Positions 1 through 8,063 of a stretch of 64,000 nucleotides of DNA are shown one piece after another. The notes below the pieces were generated by a model. That model had not been told where the DNA came from and did no database searches. It was given only the letters and a program-made list of their open reading frames with translations. A program made the position numbers and the translations under genes. Source of the DNA: Enterococcus sp. RIT-PI-f (GTDB lineage: Bacteria > Bacillota > Bacilli > Lactobacillales > Enterococcaceae); NCBI RefSeq assembly GCF_001297065.1, contig NZ_LHOX01000015.1, positions 62,001 to 126,000 of the forward strand, read 5' to 3'. Numbering within the stretch: the stretch's first letter is position 1; each line of letters starts with the position of its first letter.

Positions 1-608
1 CGTCATATAATATAACCACAAAACAACAAAACACATATGTTCGTAAAACTCTTCTTTCGTCCAGTAAGCAACAATCGCTTTTCCTTTCGGGATTGCTTTT
101 GTTCGTTTTGAAACATTCTCAGTTAAGAATTGAAGCATCACTGCATAATCAAGTGTTTTGCGAAACATACCATAGAGAAGTGAGCAGTAGGCTTGCGAGT
201 AGCCACTATCGTTTAATAACCAGTTTCGAAAGCTTTCACAGTCTCTAACGTTTAGTTCACGTAATTTCTTTTCTTCAAAAAAATCAGTGATTCGTACTAA
301 ACCAGATTGACGAGAATCCCAAGTGATCGCTTGAACACTTGCTTGATAATGTGGCATATACGATAGTTCCATGAAATCCTTGTAGGACAAATCATAATTG
401 GCGAAACCATTGGCGATATTGTACTCTTCCTTTATTCGAATTACTTCTTGATATGCTTCTTTTGCACTTGAAAATGGTTTTCCTAGTCGGTCTTTTGATG
501 CTTTCTTTTGAATTCGTTTCCCTGTGATTTTATCGAGTCCTAGATAATTGAGTAATAAAAGCGTCCGTTTCCTTTTTGGTACACACAAGCATATTTTGTT
601 TTTGCCAT
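1..608 (-). pseudogene. int: Tyrosine-type integrase, frameshifted and cut by the window edge
   Basis: Reading leftwards from ATG 608-606 gives MAKTKYACVYQKGNGRFYYSI and then a TAG stop at 542-540. The frame continues without a stop from codon CTA (543-541) to position 1, 181 codons starting LGLDKITGKRIQKKASKDRLG. One missing T near 545 (ATTAT where ATTTAT would give SIYLGL) explains the break. The readable part is the N-terminal arm-binding region, then a core-binding SAM-like domain (Y-M-P-H-Y, then W-D-S-R-Q). The catalytic R-H-R-Y half lies outside the window. It sits 13 bases after the DUF3173 gene in a rep-DUF3173-int operon, the usual layout of Gram-positive integrative elements. Family assignment is from recognition of the N-terminal pattern. 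Whether the frameshift is real or a sequencing error cannot be told here. Confidence 0.8.
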
Positions 609-621
609 AGTAACATTCCTC

Positions 622-807
622 CTAATCAAGAGGAATGCCGATGATTTCTTCAACAACATTGCGTGGAACTACTCCTACTCTCTTATTATTATAATAGGGA
701 TAGCCCTTTGTTACCATCATTAATTTTACCTGTCGGATAATTGTGACTGCTTGGTGTGTTTTGAAGCCGAGTTTTTCCAAGTCAGTTTTGCTAACTTTAT
801 TTTTCAT
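622..807 (-). CDS. DUF3173 family small protein, integrase partner
   Basis: This 61-residue basic protein has the pattern KLGFKTHQAVTIIRQVK, then GYPYYNNKRVGVVP and a short C-terminal helix, which I recognise as the DUF3173 family. Members are found almost always directly upstream of integrases on enterococcal and streptococcal integrative elements, and are thought to act like an excisionase or DNA-binding accessory factor. That role is inferred from position, not shown. It is the middle gene of a minus-strand operon: 8 bases after rep and 13 bases before the integrase start. A helix-turn-helix-like segment (residues 9-30) fits DNA binding. Confidence 0.75.
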   Translation of the reverse strand: MKNKVSKTDLEKLGFKTHQAVTIIRQVKLMMVTKGYPYYNNKRVGVVPRNVVEEIIGIPLD

Positions 808-815
808 ACGGATAC

Positions 816-1631
816 CTACTTTCGTGTTTGTTTTTTTAGTTTGTGGTACTGTACGGTTATATTTGTGAATTCCAGACCATTTTCATTGGTAGATTGGCTG
901 TCTGAAAAGATAGGTTGTTTCAGTGTATACGTATTTGAATGTAGAATTTCATAGTCACTCGTATCAACGGTTTCATCTACCATTGTTTTCGTTACAGAAG
1001 GAACTTTCAGATTTCTTGATTTGAAAAAGGCTTTTTTCTTGTGATCTTTCAGTTCTAAGTCTTTATCAAAATATTTGCTAATGTACCGACCACGATTTTC
1101 TTTTGCATCAACATCGATTTTATTTATTTTTACAAAGCCATACCCCCAGATTTTTGATAGTTTGTTAAAATCTATGTAAGGAAAACTAAACAGAATAATA
1201 TGATAATGAATTGCTCCTCGCAGTTGTTTTTCCCAAGTAGCTAAATACTTTAGTTTGGCTTTTTTTGTTTTGAATACGCTATAATTTAAGCGCTTGATAA
1301 ACTTTTCGAACTCACCGTTAGCGTAGGCGATATTAGCGATATTTTCTTTGAAGGTCAGAGCTAAGAATTTTGTATTATGATCAAAATTCAAATCAACTAA
1401 GCGAGCGATTTCAAAGCGCATATGCTTGTAATGCTTGCTTTTTCGTTTCAATGAATCATATTGTTCAATAGCTGATAACTCATCAAAGGTTCTTTTTTGA
1501 CTGAGTTGTTCATCTAAGAAACAATTGGAAGGATCATCTTCACTTTTCTTACTACGCCTTGGATAAACAGGTGTCTGATAATCATATACCTCGATATAGG
1601 AATCAGAATCGATAATTTTTTCATTGTACAT
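816..1631 (-). CDS. rep: HUH-type replication initiator of an integrative element
   Basis: About 271 residues. The centre has a HUH metal-binding motif (H142-Y-H144 in GAIHYHIILF) followed by a tyrosine motif RYISKYF (Y183 and Y187), the hallmarks of rolling-circle relaxase/initiator proteins that nick one strand through a 5'-phosphotyrosine. Such Rep proteins let integrative elements replicate briefly after excision. The start is uncertain: ATG 1631 lies just after GTGAGGG, whereas GTG 1649 has no ribosome site. First gene of the rep-DUF3173-int operon. No double-strand origin could be identified with confidence. The C-terminal 70 residues are poorly conserved-looking and rich in S/T. Confidence 0.75.
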   Translation of the reverse strand: MYNEKIIDSDSYIEVYDYQTPVYPRRSKKSEDDPSNCFLDEQLSQKRTFDELSAIEQYDSLKRKSKHYKHMRFEIARLVDLNFDHNTKFLALTFKENIANIAYANGEFEKFIKRLNYSVFKTKKAKLKYLATWEKQLRGAIHYHIILFSFPYIDFNKLSKIWGYGFVKINKIDVDAKENRGRYISKYFDKDLELKDHKKKAFFKSRNLKVPSVTKTMVDETVDTSDYEILHSNTYTLKQPIFSDSQSTNENGLEFTNITVQYHKLKKQTRK

Positions 1632-1649
1632 ATCCCTCACTTCTTTCAC

Positions 1650-1847
1650 AAAACGAAAGCTATATTTTTTGATTGGGATTGGATTTGTAAAAAAGCTACA
1701 GGTGGATTATTTTGGTCAAGACCTCCTCAAAATTATTCTCAAGATAGATATGATCCAAAGTTTGAAGAAGAGAGACAGATTGGAAATCGGCTCTCTAATG
1801 CACTGCTGAAGTATATATATCCTATTCTATCTTTATTTTGTTTTTAG
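1650..1847 (+). pseudogene. Possible 3' fragment of an unknown gene
   Basis: In the frame with GAT at 1671 the plus strand reads FDWDWICKKATGGLFWSRPP and continues with a hydrophilic charged stretch to a hydrophobic end and stop TAG at 1845-1847. The composition looks protein-like, but there is no start codon or ribosome site, and the frame runs open into the oppositely oriented rep gene. It is best read as the tail of a gene truncated when the rep module was inserted. The family is not recognised, and chance remains possible. Confidence 0.3.
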
Positions 1848-1939
1848 AGATTCGTTGATATTAAGGGGAATGCTTAAGAAAGGGATTTAAACAATCTTTA
1901 GTTTATGGATTAGAAAAACGAGAAGGTAGGGGATACCGA

Positions 1940-2284
1940 GTGGACAATCAAGACTGGATTTTAAAACAAATGGAACTCCTTGGACAAGGATTTGGTATGC
2001 TGATGAAGAAAGAATTTTCATCAATCGATTTAGGTGAGATTAAAGACGAAAATGGGAAAAGTTTCTCTGTTAGGGAAATTATAACGAATTATATGATGGA
2101 AAGACAATATGAGAAAGCTTTTCATGTAGTTAACTCGTTAAAGTATAAGTTTTCAGTGTATGATTTTGAAGTTGTTTCAGATTGGTTTATCTCAACACTG
2201 AAATTAGAAAGTAAAGTAGGTGTGGCAGGTATAGATCAATTGAAAATTAGTGAGTATTCAGAAAGATTAAAGGATTTGTTATAA
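1940..2284 (+). CDS. Hypothetical helical protein (DUF6483-like?)
   Basis: 114 residues from GTG 1940 with AGGTAGGGG upstream. The N-terminus (DNQDWILKQMELLGQGFGML) is amphipathic. The middle segment (residues 40-65, VREIITNYMMERQYEKAFHV) looks like a helical repeat. No signal peptide or membrane segment. It vaguely resembles the DUF6483 group of small Firmicutes proteins, but I would not rely on that. The frame is open upstream for about 25 codons without another good start. Its orientation is opposite to rep-int, and it is followed by a very long inverted repeat at 2333-2387. Probably cargo of the element; function unknown. Confidence 0.5.
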   Translation: MDNQDWILKQMELLGQGFGMLMKKEFSSIDLGEIKDENGKSFSVREIITNYMMERQYEKAFHVVNSLKYKFSVYDFEVVSDWFISTLKLESKVGVAGIDQLKISEYSERLKDLL

Positions 2285-2315
2285 AATCAAAAAAGTAAAC
2301 TAATTTAAATTTGGT

Positions 2316-2331
2316 AAAAAAGCTTGTTTAC
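2316..2331. repeat. 16-base direct repeat, left copy
   Basis: AAAAAAGCTTGTTTAC occurs here and again at 4508-4523, the same way round. The two copies bracket the protease gene pair (2547-3905). In the right copy the sequence is one arm of a terminator-like hairpin. Here it only forms a 9-base AAAGTAAAC/GTTTACTTT pair with upstream sequence. Confidence 0.7.
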
Positions 2332-2332
2332 T

Positions 2333-2387
2333 TTAAAGCGACCTCCCAAGGTTAGACCTGAAATTTAACCTTGGGAGGTCGCTTTAA
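2333..2387. repeat. Perfect 22-base inverted repeat
   Basis: Arms 2333-2354 and 2366-2387 are exact reverse complements, separated by an 11-base loop (GACCTGAAATT). It lies 48 bases after the hypothetical gene ending at 2284. A run of eight T follows only 15 bases later (2403-2410), so it is not a textbook terminator on either strand. It could act as a bidirectional transcription barrier or be a mobile-element end. Confidence 0.75.
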
Positions 2388-2546
2388 CATCTAGTGTAGG
2401 TGTTTTTTTTACAGGGGGGATACTCTTAATACCATTTGTTTTACTACTTTCGAAAATGAATGTTTGTATTAATTCTTCTCTTTTAAACCATAGATATAAT
2501 TATTTTTTTGCTAGAAAAAGAGAAGAAATACAAGTATGAATTACCA

Positions 2547-2942
2547 TCACTTAATTATCTCTACATACTTAATTTCTGTGATTTTTGCAGGATAAGATTC
2601 CAATATGACTCCCGAGAAATGTACTTCCACATAACTTCCGTTAGGGATTTCAGGAGCGCTAAGTGGGAGTATATGCCAGTTGAAAAAATATTCTGAGTGT
2701 GTTCTCAGAAGAAAACTAGTTCCTTGATCATATCGACCACTTTTTACACTGTTCATATAATCTTGTTCCTGTTTTTCATCTGAATATTTATCACGGGCGT
2801 CAAGCCATCCAGACCAATAATACCCTGTAATTATCGAAGTGGGTTTTGATTCGGATTGTGTGTCGTAAAATATATTTTGAATTACAAATCCACCTAAAAT
2901 TAGGAGCATGAATCCACTAAAAAAATATAAGTAGCGCTTCAT
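2547..2942 (-). CDS. Small exported protein, DUF3221-like C-terminus
   Basis: 131 residues with one N-terminal hydrophobic segment (about residues 5-24, lacking a lipobox), so membrane-anchored or secreted. The last 30 residues (YVEVHFSGVILESYPAKITE) resemble the end of DUF3221-type proteins, where a V-x-V ... SYPA pattern closes a small beta barrel. This is a resemblance only. The start follows the protease stop codon by 3 bases and has no visible ribosome site, which suggests translational coupling in a two-gene operon. A role alongside the protease (folding, inhibition or anchoring) is possible but unproven. Confidence 0.55.
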   Translation of the reverse strand: MKRYLYFFSGFMLLILGGFVIQNIFYDTQSESKPTSIITGYYWSGWLDARDKYSDEKQEQDYMNSVKSGRYDQGTSFLLRTHSEYFFNWHILPLSAPEIPNGSYVEVHFSGVILESYPAKITEIKYVEIIK

Positions 2943-2945
2943 ATA

Positions 2946-3905
2946 TTATATAATCGATTGGATGAAATTAAGGTGCGCCTGAGTAAATGCTGGACCACCG
3001 TTATATACTGCTACGCCAGATTCGAAAGAGCCAAAAGAATGCACACCAATAATCTGATTGCTCGTGTTTAAAATCGGGGCTCCGCTTTGACCATGGTTTG
3101 TATCGAGAGTATATCTAAATACACCATTAACGATGTTGGCTGTTCCAGTCATCTCATATTGATCGAATCCTTTATCGCCAGGATATCCACCTACTCTGAT
3201 AGCTGTGGTTCCGGTAGCTGTACCTAGTGATAGTCCTCCGGTTATAGAAGCAATATTACGGTCTGTCCTTGCAACAGCGAAATCAAATAAAGGATTTTGA
3301 TTTGTAGTAGAGTACTCATTTGGAAGCCCAATATGTGTCACAGAAGCAAAACCATCGATAGTAGGTGTACCTTGTACTGTTCTCATTCCCCAAAATATAT
3401 TAGCTCCGACTGCTTGCTGGTGGAACCCATTTATATCAATAAACATATGGGCACAAGTAAGAATTTTTCCATCAGGTAGTACGGCACCACTCCCTCTATA
3501 TACCGCTAAATCAGATGTTGCTGGACGTCTAAAATAACTTTCAATATATACTGTTTGTCGATACGGAGTAGTAAAAATATTGGCTACTTTTGTTCTGTTA
3601 TCTGAGCCGATAATTGCAAATGGAGCAAATAGGGAATCGGTGTCATTTAAAGATCCATGGTACGAAATTTCAGAAATTGGATCTTCTGGATTTTCATGGT
3701 TCCAAACTTCAATCATTTTATCTGGATTGTTAAAATGCTCACCTAATTTTTCAATTGTTTCGGTACTAATATCCTCTTGAACATACGATACTTCTTCCGT
3801 CAAGTTCAATGTATTCTCAACAATTTCAAGGGCATTTGCATTAATTCCCAGTCCTAAAAAAAGTAGTGTAAATGATCCTATTACAAATAGTTTCAGTCTT
3901 CTCAT
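2946..3905 (-). CDS. Secreted V8-like (glutamyl endopeptidase) serine protease
   Basis: 319 residues. A signal peptide (residues 1-25, cleavage after ANA) is followed by a propeptide of roughly 80-100 residues and a trypsin-fold domain. The triad is visible: H153 in LTCAHMF, D208 in LFDFAVAR and S274 in GQSGAPI. The order and motifs match the staphylococcal V8 / enterococcal SprE group, which cleave after glutamate outside the cell. ATG 3905 has AAGGAG upstream. First gene of a two-gene operon, with a promoter at 3934-3962 and a tandem CAACTGG repeat upstream. It lies on the guaA-proximal part of the integrative element, far from any gelatinase gene, so it is probably horizontally acquired cargo. 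Confidence 0.85.
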   Translation of the reverse strand: MRRLKLFVIGSFTLLFLGLGINANALEIVENTLNLTEEVSYVQEDISTETIEKLGEHFNNPDKMIEVWNHENPEDPISEISYHGSLNDTDSLFAPFAIIGSDNRTKVANIFTTPYRQTVYIESYFRRPATSDLAVYRGSGAVLPDGKILTCAHMFIDINGFHQQAVGANIFWGMRTVQGTPTIDGFASVTHIGLPNEYSTTNQNPLFDFAVARTDRNIASITGGLSLGTATGTTAIRVGGYPGDKGFDQYEMTGTANIVNGVFRYTLDTNHGQSGAPILNTSNQIIGVHSFGSFESGVAVYNGGPAFTQAHLNFIQSII

Positions 3906-3933
3906 AATTTTATTTCTCCTTATCTATTTTTTA

Positions 3934-3962
3934 AATTTATTAGGAAACAAAAAAATTGACAA
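3934..3962 (-). promoter_or_regulatory. Promoter of the protease operon
   Basis: On the minus strand -35 TTGTCA (3962-3957) and -10 TAAATT (3939-3934) are 17 bases apart, followed by AAGGAG and the protease ATG at 3905. Confidence 0.5.
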
Positions 3963-3993
3963 AATTCTGCAACATAACAAGTTTCGGTACTTA

Positions 3994-4007
3994 CAACTGG
4001 CAACTGG
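3994..4007. repeat. Tandem heptamer CAACTGG x2 upstream of the protease promoter
   Basis: CAACTGGCAACTGG lies about 32 bases upstream of the protease -35 box. A perfect tandem repeat at this place could be an activator site. No regulator is identified. Confidence 0.4.
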
Positions 4008-4022
4008 GTTAATTTTTTGTTC

Positions 4023-4127
4023 TTATATAAATAACTCACCTCTCTTCCTTCTTACCACAAGAAACAACATAATTAAAAATGGAATTAAGATTCCTAGCCC
4101 GCTTTTCACAATATCGCCTACTTTCAC
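4023..4127 (-). CDS. Possible 34-residue membrane peptide or C-terminal anchor remnant
   Basis: From GTG 4127 the minus strand encodes VKVGDIVKSGLGILIPFLIM, then LFLVVRRKRGELFI and a stop. This is one hydrophobic helix followed by a basic tail, the look of a cell-wall-anchor C-terminus or a small membrane peptide. No ribosome site is visible and a stop lies just upstream, so it may be a gene remnant. The rest of 3963-4500 is very AT-rich and shows no other gene. Confidence 0.25.
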   Translation of the reverse strand: MKVGDIVKSGLGILIPFLIMLFLVVRRKRGELFI

Positions 4128-4492
4128 AAAATATCATATTCCAACATTGTCTTAATCACGCTCAAGATAAGAATAACTTGACGACTGTATTGTGGCTGTT
4201 TATATGAGATTCAACCGCTTTCTAATTATTTTATAATGAAAGAGGTAGACCGATCTTTTTAGGGTGTAATTGCTAGAAGCTATTAATATCATCGCTAATA
4301 TATCGAATATTCAGAAAATTCATCTTAGAAACAATGCATGATTTATAATTCTTACAAACTAAAATTATCACAAAATGTCAAAAAAATCAAAAAATATAAT
4401 GTTTTTTGTGTAAAATAACTAAATAACCTCCGTTAATAGTAAATAATATTAAGATAGAAGTTGTTTCTAGTTAATAATCTAGAAATATAAAA

Positions 4493-4566
4493 GTAGGGAA
4501 CAACCCAAAAAAAGCTTGTTTACGTCAATGTAGACAAGCTTTTTTGGTAGGGAAAAAGGTAGGGAA
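4493..4566. other. Three GTAGGGAA repeats: putative integrase arm-type sites
   Basis: GTAGGGAA occurs at 4493-4500, 4547-4554 and 4559-4566, all in the same orientation, the last two 12 bases apart. Short directly repeated octamers near an attachment core are typical arm-binding sites of tyrosine integrases. They lie 88-161 bases from the guaA stop codon, where such elements integrate. Inferred; no binding evidence. Confidence 0.5.
4505..4547. terminator. Bidirectional terminator-like hairpin at the element end
   Basis: Arms 4507-4523 (A7 GCTTGTTTAC) and 4530-4545 (GTAGACAAGC T6) pair with one G-T wobble over a short loop. Both strands end in a T run. Placed between the element and guaA, it could stop guaA transcription entering the element. 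Confidence 0.6.
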
Positions 4567-4653
4567 GCATATCATTTTTAATGAAATTCAGGCATTTTAA
4601 AAGTTGAAGAACGTTGATATATCGGCATTCCCCATTCATATTTTGTTGGCTCT

Positions 4654-4665
4654 TTATTCCCACTC
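4654..4665. other. Conserved guaA 3' end, likely attachment core
   Basis: TTATTCCCACTC is the complement of the final guaA codons (E-W-E-stop). The guaA 3' end is an established integration hotspot for genomic islands. The accessory content directly beyond it supports use of this site here. The partner repeat should lie to the left of the window. Confidence 0.5.
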
Positions 4666-6219
4666 CACAGTAGCAGGTGGCTTACTCGTAATATCATACA
4701 CGATCCGATTCACGTGAGCGACTTCGTTCACGATCCGCACGCTGATTTTTTGCAAGACATCCCAAGGGATTCGGGCAAAGTCAGCGGTCATGCCATCGAT
4801 AGAGGTTACTGCACGGATACCGACAGTATAATCGTAAGTCCGGCCGTCACCCATCACACCAACAGAGCGGATGCCAGGTAAGACAGTGAAATATTGCCAG
4901 ATGTCGCGGTCTAAACCAGCATTGGCGATTTCTTCTCTTAAGATCGCGTCAGAATCACGGACGACTGTCAGTTTTTCTTCGGTTAATTCACCCAAGACAC
5001 GAATACCCAAACCAGGACCAGGGAATGGTTGGCGCCAAACGATACTGTCAGGCATGCCAAGTTGGGTCCCTAATTCACGGACTTCATCTTTGAATAATGT
5101 GTTTAATGGCTCGATCAATTTGAATTGCATGTCTTCAGGTAAACCACCCACGTTATGATGTGATTTGATGGTTTGTGCTGTTTCAGTGCCTGATTCGATC
5201 ACGTCGGTATAAAGGGTACCTTGCGCTAAGAATGACACGCCTTCTTCACCGGCCAATTTTGTTGCTTCGTCATCAAAGACATAGACAAATTCATTCCCGA
5301 TGATTTTACGTTTTTGTTCAGGATCAGAAACGCCGGCCAATTTAGACATGAAGCGTTCTTTGGCGTCAACTTTGATGATGTTCAGACCAAATTTACCGCC
5401 TAAACTTTCCATCACTTGTTCGCCTTCATCTTTACGCAATAAACCATGATCCACAAAGATACAGGTCAATTGGTCGCCGATCGCTTTTTGTAAAAGGACA
5501 CCGACAACAGAAGAATCCACACCGCCGGAAAGGCCAAGCAAGACTTTTTTGTCACCGACTTGTTCACGGATTTTGGCTACTTCCATATCAATAAAGTTAT
5601 CCATGGTCCAATCGCCAGTACATCCGCAGACATCGATCGCGAAATGGCGCAGCAAATCATTGCCGTATTCAGAATGGCGCACTTCTGCATGGAATTGGAT
5701 GCCGTACATTTTGCGGGCTGCATCTTGGATCGATGCGATTGGGCAGTCCTTGCTTGTCGCGACTACGTCAAATCCAGCAGGTGCGGCTGTCACTAAATCG
5801 CCATGACTCATCCAAACCGTTTGTTTGTCTGGTGTGTTTTGGAACAAAGCTGCATCTGAAGACAAGACTTCTAATTCTGCTTTGCCATATTCACGGTTTT
5901 TGGCGGGCTCTACTTTGCCGCCTAGTTTATAAGTAATCAACTGCATACCGTAACAGATACCCAGAACTGGGATGCCTAGTTCAAAAATTTTCTCATCGAT
6001 ACCGAAAGAGTTTTCGTCATAGACGCTATTTGGTCCACCAGAAAGAATGATCCCTTTTGGATTCATGGCCTTAACTTCTTCAGCGGTAATGCGGTGGCTC
6101 AATAATTCAGAGAAAACACCGAACTCGCGGATCCGGCGCGTAATCAGCTGGTTGTACTGACTACCGTAATCGAGTACGATAATTTTTTCGACGTTTGGCA
6201 AGTTGTCAACGTTTGTCAC
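4654..6219 (-). CDS. guaA: GMP synthase (glutamine-hydrolysing)
   Basis: 521 residues, normal length. Converts XMP to GMP using glutamine and ATP in the cytosol, the last step of de novo guanine nucleotide synthesis. An N-terminal class I amidotransferase domain has the triad C89 (LGICYGMQ), H177 and E179. An ATP pyrophosphatase domain has the PP-loop SGGVDSS at about 231-237. The C-terminal dimerisation domain ends in the conserved K-P-P-A-T-V-E-W-E. The start is GTG 6219 with GAGGT upstream; an ATG-less start is common here. The 3' end is the integration site of the element at left and appears fully intact. Confidence 0.97.
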   Translation of the reverse strand: MTNVDNLPNVEKIIVLDYGSQYNQLITRRIREFGVFSELLSHRITAEEVKAMNPKGIILSGGPNSVYDENSFGIDEKIFELGIPVLGICYGMQLITYKLGGKVEPAKNREYGKAELEVLSSDAALFQNTPDKQTVWMSHGDLVTAAPAGFDVVATSKDCPIASIQDAARKMYGIQFHAEVRHSEYGNDLLRHFAIDVCGCTGDWTMDNFIDMEVAKIREQVGDKKVLLGLSGGVDSSVVGVLLQKAIGDQLTCIFVDHGLLRKDEGEQVMESLGGKFGLNIIKVDAKERFMSKLAGVSDPEQKRKIIGNEFVYVFDDEATKLAGEEGVSFLAQGTLYTDVIESGTETAQTIKSHHNVGGLPEDMQFKLIEPLNTLFKDEVRELGTQLGMPDSIVWRQPFPGPGLGIRVLGELTEEKLTVVRDSDAILREEIANAGLDRDIWQYFTVLPGIRSVGVMGDGRTYDYTVGIRAVTSIDGMTADFARIPWDVLQKISVRIVNEVAHVNRIVYDITSKPPATVEWE

Positions 6220-6296
6220 AATAAATTACCTCAATTCTTTTAATTTTTATTGAAAAAAGGAATGGTCCTTTCAACAGCATAACATAATGGAAGGGA

Positions 6297-7220
6297 TCAA
6301 TACTTGCGTAAGAACACTTCATCGATCAAATGGTGCTTGGTTTTATGAAGAATTATATCGGCTCTGCTGCGTGTAGGCAAGATATACTCGTGTAAATTCT
6401 TTAAATTCACATTTTTCCATACTTCTTTTGCCATTTTGATCGCTTCTTTCCGGTCACCGATGGCATATTGGTAATAATAATTGCTCGGATCTTGGAAAGC
6501 TGTGTCCAACAACGACTCGAAGCGTTCAATGTACCATTTTTCGATTAGTTCAGGTTGCGCGTCCACAAAAATCGAGAAATCAAAGAAATCACTGATATAG
6601 ATTTGTTGATTAGCGGGCAATTGCAACGTATTGATCCCTTCCACGATCAAAATATCTGGTTGGCTGATCATTTCGTAGGCATCGGGGATGATATTGTAGA
6701 CTTCATGTGAATACATAGGAATCTTGATATCTGGTTCGCCAGATTTTACAGCATTCAAGAAATTGATCAAAGCTTCCATATCATAACTCTCAGGGAAGCC
6801 TTTACGGTCTAAGCTGCCGCGTGCTTCCAATACTTCATTCGGGTATAAGAAGCCGTCAGTGGTGATCAGCTGGACATTGCGTCTAGGGAAGAGGCGTCCT
6901 AATAAGTTTTGGACCAATCGCGCGGTGGTGCTTTTGCCCACGGCGACGCTCCCAGCAATGCCGATGATAAACGGCGGCATTTTGACATAACGGTGCAAGA
7001 AAAGTCCTTTGCTGAGGGTCAATGATTCGAATTCTTTCATATACAAATGGATCAAATGACAGAGTGGCACATACACGTCTTCTACATCTTGAACGGAGAT
7101 CCGGTCGTTCAAACTTTTGATATTGTCTAATTCTTCTTGGGTAAATGGCATCATGCCGTTGGTATAAAAACCTTGCCATTGCTCACGAGGAATTTGGTAA
7201 AAATTCATGGTTTCTTGCAT
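6297..7220 (-). CDS. coaA: Pantothenate kinase type I
   Basis: 307 residues. Phosphorylates pantothenate, the first and rate-setting step of coenzyme A synthesis. The P-loop [12 protein letters not shown] is at residues 87-98, followed by the conserved TTDGFLYPN and S-Y-D segments of the prokaryotic type I family. The ATG at 7220 is chosen over a longer frame to 7274 because AAGGAG lies 6 bases before it and the protein then begins like other CoaA ([11 protein letters not shown]). Same strand as guaA, 77 bases upstream of it, so the two may be co-transcribed. Confidence 0.95.
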   Translation of the reverse strand: MQETMNFYQIPREQWQGFYTNGMMPFTQEELDNIKSLNDRISVQDVEDVYVPLCHLIHLYMKEFESLTLSKGLFLHRYVKMPPFIIGIAGSVAVGKSTTARLVQNLLGRLFPRRNVQLITTDGFLYPNEVLEARGSLDRKGFPESYDMEALINFLNAVKSGEPDIKIPMYSHEVYNIIPDAYEMISQPDILIVEGINTLQLPANQQIYISDFFDFSIFVDAQPELIEKWYIERFESLLDTAFQDPSNYYYQYAIGDRKEAIKMAKEVWKNVNLKNLHEYILPTRSRADIILHKTKHHLIDEVFLRKY

Positions 7221-7418
7221 AATAGGCTCCTTCTTTACAGCACGGTTCAATGAAGTCAAACCGGTCATCGGCAATCGGCTGTCTTATTCAGGCGGCGGCT
7301 TGCTTCTGCTCGAAAATAGTTTACCATAGAAAAGACAGCTTCCACTAGAAAAGACCTAAAATCTCTGTTAAGATTGCAAAAAAGCAGCAATAGTTGTCTA
7401 GAAAGAAAGGAAATGCCG

Positions 7419-8024
7419 ATGAGTAATCATTATTATACAGAAAATCCCGATACAGCCCATCAATTTGAACAGTGGTCCTTTGAACTAAAGGGCAAAATGT
7501 TTCAGTTTGTGACAGACAGCGGGGTGTTTTCTCGGGATACAGTCGATTATGGATCCCGTGTGTTGATCGATACTTTTGAGTGGGCACAGTTACCAGAAGG
7601 TGCGTTGTTGGATGTTGGCTGCGGCTACGGTCCGGTAGGCTTGTCATTAGCATATGCTAGTCAAAGAGCTGTGGAGATGATCGATATCAACCAACGAGCG
7701 GTGGAGTTGGCTGTGGGAAACGCCCAACGAAACGGCATCGAACAAGTCGATATCCATCAATCGAATATCTATGAAACATTGCACCAAAAAGCATATGCAG
7801 CGATCCTTAGCAATCCGCCGATCCGTGCGGGTAAAGATGTCGTACATGAAATTTTGACAGGGGCCTATCCGTTGCTGAAAATCGATGGGACGCTGACAAT
7901 CGTGATCCAAAAGAAACAAGGCGCACCTAGTGCCCAAAAGAAAATGCAAGAAACCTTCGGGAATGCGGAGATCATCAAGAAGGACAAGGGCTATTACATC
8001 ATTCAAAGTATCAAAGAGGCCTAG
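7419..8024 (+). CDS. Class I SAM-dependent methyltransferase, RsmC-like
   Basis: 201 residues. It begins like the small Firmicutes RsmC-type proteins (SNHYYTENP). SAM motif I is LLDVGCGYGPVG at about residues 60-71. The catalytic loop NPPIRAGK (about 138-145) is the N-P-P-[YFHI] motif of amino-group methyltransferases. RsmC methylates G1207 of 16S rRNA in E. coli; these shorter proteins probably modify the same rRNA region, by inference. ATG 7419 is 8 bases after AAAGG and preferred over the ATG 6 bases upstream. Divergent from coaA; single-gene unit with its own terminator. Confidence 0.8.
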   Translation: MSNHYYTENPDTAHQFEQWSFELKGKMFQFVTDSGVFSRDTVDYGSRVLIDTFEWAQLPEGALLDVGCGYGPVGLSLAYASQRAVEMIDINQRAVELAVGNAQRNGIEQVDIHQSNIYETLHQKAYAAILSNPPIRAGKDVVHEILTGAYPLLKIDGTLTIVIQKKQGAPSAQKKMQETFGNAEIIKKDKGYYIIQSIKEA

Positions 8025-8041
8025 CCTCCTTGATACTTTTT
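8003..8041 (+). terminator. Terminator of the methyltransferase gene
   Basis: AAAGTATCAAAGAGGC and GCCTCCTTGATACTTT pair with one mismatch, with the stop codon TAG in the loop, followed by seven T. Confidence 0.8.
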
Positions 8042-8063
8042 TTATCGTTGGCCACCCCGAAAT

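Noticed and set aside
541-560. Programmed frameshift in the integrase
   Set aside because: No slippery heptamer, internal ribosome-like site or downstream pseudoknot was seen at the break; a plain one-base deletion is simpler.
2508-2696. Short plus-strand frame after the long inverted repeat
   Set aside because: Overlaps the exported partner gene antisense and lacks a ribosome site; composition is not convincing.
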